Source: Flexibacter sp. CG_4_10_14_3_um_filter_32_15
Lineage (GTDB): Bacteria > Bacteroidota > Bacteroidia > Cytophagales > Bernardetiaceae
DNA length: 41,890 nucleotides
Direction: 5' to 3'
NCBI GenBank assembly: GCA_002784125.1
Contig: PFKD01000287.1
Coordinates: 1-41,890 of the forward strand
Shown here piece after piece: positions 36,833 through 41,890 of the stretch. The notes under the pieces were generated by a model. The model worked only from the letters and a program-made list of their open reading frames with translations. It searched no databases and was not told where the DNA came from. The position numbers were made by a program, and so were the translations under genes. The number at the start of each line of letters is the position of its first letter. Position 1 is the first letter of the stretch.

Positions 36833-38587
36833 ATGCTAGAATCAACAATCCAACAAAAAGTCAATCATTGGTTAGACGGAAATTATGACGCAGAAACCAA
36901 AGCAAGCATCAAAAAACTATCTGAAACTGACCTTACAGATGCTTTCTATAAAGATTTAGAATTTGGAACAGGTGGACTTCGTGGACTTATGGGCGTTGGC
37001 ACAAACCGAATGAATCGTTACACAGTAGGTGCAGCCACGCAAGGACTTTCAAATTACCTCAAAAAATCATTTCCAAACTACAAAGAAGGAGAAATTAGTG
37101 TTGCTATTGCGTATGATAGCCGTAATAATTCCCCTGAATTTGCTCAAATTGTAGCTGATGTTTTTTCTGCAAATGGCATAAAAGTATTTTTATTTACTGC
37201 ACTACGTCCTACTCCAGAACTTTCTTTTGCTATCCGTTATTTGGGTTGCAAAAGTGGTGTTGTTTTGACAGCTTCACACAATCCGAAGGAATACAATGGT
37301 TACAAAGCCTATTGGGAAGACGGTGGACAAGTCGTTGCACCTCACGACGAAAACATTATTACAGAAGTACAGGCAATAAAAAGTGTAGATGAGATAAAAT
37401 TTCAATCTAATGCTAAATTGATTGAAAAAATAGATGAGCAAGTAGATAAACCTTATCTTTCTCAACTTATCAACTCTCTAGCAGACCCAAAAACAAAGGA
37501 AGTAATCAAAAAACAGAGCGACCTTTCTATCGTTTATACGCCTTTGCATGGAACAGGAATTACACTTATTCCACAGGTTTTGAAGGAATTAGGTTTCGAA
37601 AATCTACATAATGTAGAAGAACAAACTAGCGCAGATGGAAATTTTCCAACAGTAGTTTATCCAAACCCAGAAGAAGCCGAAGCGATGACTTTAGCACTCA
37701 AAAAAGCAAAAGAAGTAAATGCTGATGTTGTTATGGCAACTGACCCAGATGCCGATAGAGTAGGAATTGCAGTAAAAAATAAGGAAGGCGATTTTGTATT
37801 AATGAACGGAAATCAAACGTTTGCTTTGCTCGTGGCTTACAATTTGGAAGCATGGAAAAATGCAGGAAAACTCAATGGCAATCAAATGGTAATCAAAACC
37901 ATTGTTACAACCGAATTGATAAAAGAAATTACACAAAAATATGGTGTAAATATCTATGATACTTTGACTGGTTTCAAACACATTGCAGCACTTATTGAAA
38001 GTAAAAAACAGACCAATCCGAATGAAGAATTTATTTTGGGAGGAGAAGAAAGCTACGGTTATTTGATTGGCGATGAAGTTCGTGATAAAGATGGTGTTGC
38101 CTCGTGTGCAAGTATTGCGCTTTTGGCAGCTTATGCAAAAGACAAAGGTTTTTCTCTTTTTGAATGGCTTATTGAAATCTATAAAGAATATGGTTTTTAT
38201 TTGGAAGAACTCGTTTCTATCACTAAAAAAGGACAACAAGGAGCAGCACAAATCGAAGAGATGCTAAAAACATTTAGACAAAATCCTCCAAAAAAATTAG
38301 CAGGAAGTGATTTGTTATCTGTCTATGATTATCAAAAGCAAACTATTTTAGATGTACAAAAAGGAACTTCTAAACCAATGGAAACAGATTTACCAAAGTC
38401 TAATGTACTTGCTTTTTATACAGAAGATGGAAGTAAAATAAGTATGCGTCCGTCGGGAACAGAACCAAAAATCAAGTTCTATTTTTCTGTAAAAGATACG
38501 TTAGACAGTACAGAAAATTATGAAAAAGTAAAAAAAGGACTTCAAGAGAAGATTCAAAAGCAGATTGCTGATTTGGGGATTAATTAA
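36833..38587 (+). CDS. Phosphoglucomutase/phosphomannomutase family protein
   Basis: 584 aa; GTGGLRG, catalytic TASHNPKEYNGYK, metal-binding TDPDADRVGI, SMRPSGTEPKIKFY. Confidence 0.95.
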   Translation: MLESTIQQKVNHWLDGNYDAETKASIKKLSETDLTDAFYKDLEFGTGGLRGLMGVGTNRMNRYTVGAATQGLSNYLKKSFPNYKEGEISVAIAYDSRNNSPEFAQIVADVFSANGIKVFLFTALRPTPELSFAIRYLGCKSGVVLTASHNPKEYNGYKAYWEDGGQVVAPHDENIITEVQAIKSVDEIKFQSNAKLIEKIDEQVDKPYLSQLINSLADPKTKEVIKKQSDLSIVYTPLHGTGITLIPQVLKELGFENLHNVEEQTSADGNFPTVVYPNPEEAEAMTLALKKAKEVNADVVMATDPDADRVGIAVKNKEGDFVLMNGNQTFALLVAYNLEAWKNAGKLNGNQMVIKTIVTTELIKEITQKYGVNIYDTLTGFKHIAALIESKKQTNPNEEFILGGEESYGYLIGDEVRDKDGVASCASIALLAAYAKDKGFSLFEWLIEIYKEYGFYLEELVSITKKGQQGAAQIEEMLKTFRQNPPKKLAGSDLLSVYDYQKQTILDVQKGTSKPMETDLPKSNVLAFYTEDGSKISMRPSGTEPKIKFYFSVKDTLDSTENYEKVKKGLQEKIQKQIADLGIN

Positions 38588-38606
38588 ACCTACATTTAGT
38601 ATTTTA

Positions 38607-38800
38607 CTACTGTACCCTACTATTTTTTGTAGTTGTATTATGGGTAAGGATTGGTAGGATTAACAGGATTTAAAATACAGATAAATACAAACAGTACTTA
38701 TTTTAAATAAATAATTTATAAAAAAAAATTTAAATAATATAATTATATTCTCTGTGTTCCTCTGTGAACTCTGTGTTTAAAAAATAGTAGGGTACAGTAG
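38607..38800. repeat. 21-bp perfect inverted repeat, one arm inside a CDS 3' end
   Basis: CTACTGTACCCTACTATTTTT (38607-38627) / AAAAATAGTAGGGTACAGTAG (38780-38800). Confidence 0.8.
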
Positions 38801-39083
38801 GCATTATTCTCAACATAACCAAGCTATCTTCAAAAACAGGTAACTCAACTATAATACTATCTACTTTTGTGTCATCTACACGAAAATACAAATCTTGTAC
38901 AACCTTATATCCAGGGGCAAATTTGTTACTCCAATAATATCCCCAATCACTCATTGCAATACCTGCACAATAAATTGTTTCCTCATATTCAATTTGTTTT
39001 AGAGATTGAGCAAAACTATTAGATGTTATAATTAATAGAAAAGAGAAAGAGAAGACTAAAAACACTTTTTTTGAACTGTTCAT
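38730..39083 (-). CDS. Hypothetical secreted protein
   Basis: 117 aa; signal peptide MNSSKKVFLVFSFSFLLIITSNSFAQ; last ~25 aa encoded by repeat-like DNA. Confidence 0.55.
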   Translation of the reverse strand: MNSSKKVFLVFSFSFLLIITSNSFAQSLKQIEYEETIYCAGIAMSDWGYYWSNKFAPGYKVVQDLYFRVDDTKVDSIIVELPVFEDSLVMLRIMPTVPYYFLNTEFTEEHREYNYII

Positions 39084-39117
39084 ACTTGTTTGTTTTTTGA
39101 TGTGAAAACAAGATACA

Positions 39118-39155
39118 AAAAAGCCTTTTCAAAAATTAATTTGAAAAGGCTTTTT
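39118..39155. terminator. Bidirectional intrinsic terminator downstream of htpG
   Basis: AAAAAGCCTTTTCAAA-AATTAA-TTTGAAAAGGCTTTTT, 16-bp perfect stem. Confidence 0.85.
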
Positions 39156-39257
39156 ATGTATTCCTAAATTGTATGATAGGAAAAGGCAAGCCATTTTCCC
39201 TACAAATTATGATGAAAATCTAGGTAACTGAAATTAGAAATTTTCATTTCCCAATTC

Positions 39258-41090
39258 CTATTTCATAAAACTCAAACTACGTTCTACAAAATTAGAAAGA
39301 GCTTTTCCTTCTAAAAGATTTTGAGAAAGAAGCGACAAATCATACGCCTGTTGAGCGATTTGCTTTTGTGTTTCTTCATCTTTTGTATCTAAGATTTTCT
39401 GTACTAAAGAATGATTTGCATTTACGATAACATTGTACTGGTCAGGCAGATTCATTCCGTACATTCCTCCTCCTCCAGACATCGCCATTTCTTTCATGCG
39501 ACGCATAAACTCTGAAAGTGTAAGCGTTACAGGCATTTCATCGGTTGGCATTGGTTGTACTTGAACAGTATGATTTTCGGTAACGATTTTCTCAAAAATC
39601 TCTTTTACTTTCGTTTGGTCTGCTTCTGATAAAACGGCTTCTAAAACTTCATCTTTTGCAATAATTTTATCTGCAGTATCCGAGTCAATTCTACGAATAG
39701 AAATATTTTCTAATTTTCCTTCCAAACGCTGAATTAAATGCGAATCGATAATCGAATCCATTACCAAAACATCATATCCTCGCTTTTGAGCAGAAGAAAT
39801 AAATGTATGTTGTTTTTGTACATCAGCAGCATATAACCAAACTTTTTTACCGTCTTTGTCGGTTTGATTGGTTGCAATTTTTTCGTTGTATTCGTCAAAT
39901 GTAAATGTTTTTCCATCTACATTTTTTACTAATGCAAATTTCTCAGCTTTTTCTAAGAATTTTTCATCCGTTATCATTCCGAATTTTACGAAAAGACCTA
40001 TATCATCCCATTTGCTTGCGTAACCTTCTCTATCATTTTTGAAAAGTTCTTGTAATTTATCAGCTACTTTTTTAGTAATATAACTGCTGATACGTTTTAC
40101 ATTTCCATCTGCTTGTAAATAACTTCTCGAAACGTTCAAAGGAATATCTGGAGAATCAATTACACCGTGTAAAAGTGTCAAAAATTCGGGAACAATTTCT
40201 TTTACTTCATCTGTAATAAATACTTGACGGCTATAAAGTTGAATTTTATCTTTTGAAGCTGTAAGCTCTTGTTTTACTTTAGGGAAATACAAAATTCCTG
40301 TAAGCTCAAACGGATAATCTACATTCAAATGAATCCAAAATAATGGATCTTCGCCCATTGGATAGAGTTTTTTATAGAACGCTAAATAATCTTCGTCTTT
40401 AAGCTCAGAAGGAGATTTTGTCCAAAGTGGATTTGTATCATTGATTTGCTCTCCTTCAAATTCGATTGGAATTGGTAAAAATTTAGCGTATTTATCCAAA
40501 ATTCCTTTCAAACGGAAGTTATCTAAAAACTCTTCTGAATCTTCTGCAATGTGAAGAATAATATCAGTTCCTCGTTCTGCTTTAGTTGTTTGTTCTAACT
40601 CAAATGAAGTCGAACCTTCACATTCCCAATGCGCTGCTTCATCTTCTTTAGCCGAAAAAGCACGAGAAATAATTTCTACTTTGGTAGAAACCATAAAAGC
40701 AGAATAAAAACCTAAGCCAAAATGTCCGATTATTTGCTTATTATTTGGAGCATCTTTGTATTTTTCTACAAATTCTGCTGCACCTGAAAAAGCAATCTGA
40801 TTGATGTATTTTTTGATGTCTTCGGCAGTCATACCGATTCCATTATCACTTACTGTAATCGTTTTGGCTTCTTTATCAAAAAAAACTTTTACTTTCAAAT
40901 CGCCTACTGGGCTTGTTGCTTCTTTATCAAAATCAGCCGAAGAAGCTAAGTGTTTTAGCTTTTGAGTGGCATCTATGGCATTGGCTACAAGTTCTCTTAA
41001 AAATATTTCGTGGTCAGAATAGAGAAACTTCTTGATGATTGGAAAAATATTTTCCGTATTTACTGATAAATTACCTTGTTCTACGCTCAT
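39258..41090 (-). CDS. htpG: Hsp90 family chaperone HtpG
   Basis: 610 aa; FLRELVANAIDA, VSDNGIGMTAEDI, GHFGLGFYSAFMV, DSPDIPLNVSRSYLQ. Confidence 0.95.
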   Translation of the reverse strand: MSVEQGNLSVNTENIFPIIKKFLYSDHEIFLRELVANAIDATQKLKHLASSADFDKEATSPVGDLKVKVFFDKEAKTITVSDNGIGMTAEDIKKYINQIAFSGAAEFVEKYKDAPNNKQIIGHFGLGFYSAFMVSTKVEIISRAFSAKEDEAAHWECEGSTSFELEQTTKAERGTDIILHIAEDSEEFLDNFRLKGILDKYAKFLPIPIEFEGEQINDTNPLWTKSPSELKDEDYLAFYKKLYPMGEDPLFWIHLNVDYPFELTGILYFPKVKQELTASKDKIQLYSRQVFITDEVKEIVPEFLTLLHGVIDSPDIPLNVSRSYLQADGNVKRISSYITKKVADKLQELFKNDREGYASKWDDIGLFVKFGMITDEKFLEKAEKFALVKNVDGKTFTFDEYNEKIATNQTDKDGKKVWLYAADVQKQHTFISSAQKRGYDVLVMDSIIDSHLIQRLEGKLENISIRRIDSDTADKIIAKDEVLEAVLSEADQTKVKEIFEKIVTENHTVQVQPMPTDEMPVTLTLSEFMRRMKEMAMSGGGGMYGMNLPDQYNVIVNANHSLVQKILDTKDEETQKQIAQQAYDLSLLSQNLLEGKALSNFVERSLSFMK

Positions 41091-41121
41091 AATTCTATTT
41101 TTTTTATGGTTTATTTCTAGG

Positions 41122-41198
41122 GTAGAAGACAGTTTTCAACTGTCTTAAAAATTATCTTTAAAATATTGTATCTCTGACGGTTGAAAACAGTCAGCTAC
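41122..41198. repeat. Paired-hairpin repeat, family C, copy 2
   Basis: GTAGAAGACAGTTTTCAACTGTCTT ... CTCTGACGGTTGAAAACAGTCAGCTAC, upstream of htpG. Confidence 0.75.
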
Positions 41199-41337
41199 TT
41201 TATGATAAAGGAGTTAGCTAGTTTTATTCCAATCGAATTTTTGAGTTTTTAAATAGGTAAAATCGGAAATTTTGTCAGTTTTTTAATCAATAAACAATAT
41301 TGTTCTTAAATTGGAGTCTTATCAAAATCTATTTACT

Positions 41338-41814
41338 ATGAATCATTTCACTAAATTACTTTTCGTTCTAGCTTTTAATATTTTATTCTTTGCTTGTTCT
41401 TCTACTTCTAAAGTTGAGAAAAAAGAACTGACTTTGGAAGAATTGTTAATCAAAACATGGGAATTACATCAAGCAGTAGGAACAAACTCTAAATACGACA
41501 CTAACTCTAACAATCTCCATCACGACAAATATATAGAGTTTGAAAAAAATAATACTTACAACACAAATGCACCAAAATATTTTAAAAAGACAGTAGGGAC
41601 ATGGCATTTCAATGAAACTAGAGACAGCATTTATTTTAATAAAAACACCGAAAAACAAATCATTTTTTCTATTTTCAATATTTATGAACGAGGAATGTCT
41701 TTGTTGTCTTATGAAACAGAAAGCGAAGAAGATATTTATGGACAGCTTTATTCTTTACAGTTTGTAGAAGTTGGTTATTATGGTAGTTCTCAAATTCCTA
41801 AAGATAAAAGGTAA
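41338..41814 (+). CDS. Putative lipoprotein, unknown function
   Basis: MNHFTKLLFVLAFNILFFACSSTSKVEKKELTLEELLIKTWELHQ; lipobox FFACSS. Confidence 0.65.
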   Translation: MNHFTKLLFVLAFNILFFACSSTSKVEKKELTLEELLIKTWELHQAVGTNSKYDTNSNNLHHDKYIEFEKNNTYNTNAPKYFKKTVGTWHFNETRDSIYFNKNTEKQIIFSIFNIYERGMSLLSYETESEEDIYGQLYSLQFVEVGYYGSSQIPKDKR

Positions 41815-41890
41815 AATAGAATTAACATGAGTGACATTTATAAAATCTAAAATAGTCCTTTCCTAGCAACAAAGTTGCGTAACCTTTGTA

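Noticed and set aside
1-41890. CRISPR array, tRNA or rRNA genes
   Set aside because: No regularly spaced direct repeats with unique spacers and no recognisable tRNA/rRNA sequence seen by eye; the palindromic repeats are dispersed, not arrayed.

Overview
AT-rich chromosomal window, probably from a Bacteroidota/Cytophagales-like organism (inferred from gene content and style, not tested). Housekeeping genes form the frame: glyoxylate shunt (aceA, aceB), a glycosyltransferase, a SixA-like phosphatase, an ECF sigma factor with a membrane partner and a DUF4097-like protein, coaE, nuoM, a phosphoglucomutase/phosphomannomutase and htpG. Two accessory regions stand out. (1) At the left edge, a large SF2 helicase with a candidate C-terminal PD-(D/E)XK nuclease is followed by an edge-truncated downstream gene absent from the ORF track; this is a candidate defence or DNA-processing locus. 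(2) A ~19.5 kb co-directional minus-strand cluster (~33896 down to ~14421) encodes, in transcription order: a lipoprotein alpha/beta hydrolase, a vWA-like lipoprotein with a variant MIDAS (ExSxS), a small membrane protein, a tubulin/FtsZ-like protein (GGTGASG), a 1266-aa Hsp70/actin-like ATPase with a ~620-aa N-terminal extension, three large single-pass membrane proteins plus one soluble protein sharing an apparently undescribed ~105-aa C-terminal domain, then small membrane proteins and lipoproteins. I consider this actin-like + tubulin-like + vWA + receptor-like cluster the best candidate for an undescribed system. Its last gene is a pseudogene split by a 214-bp MITE with perfect 21-bp terminal inverted repeats and a perfect 8-bp target duplication; removing it restores the frame exactly at that site. 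Several families of paired-hairpin intergenic repeats are also present.
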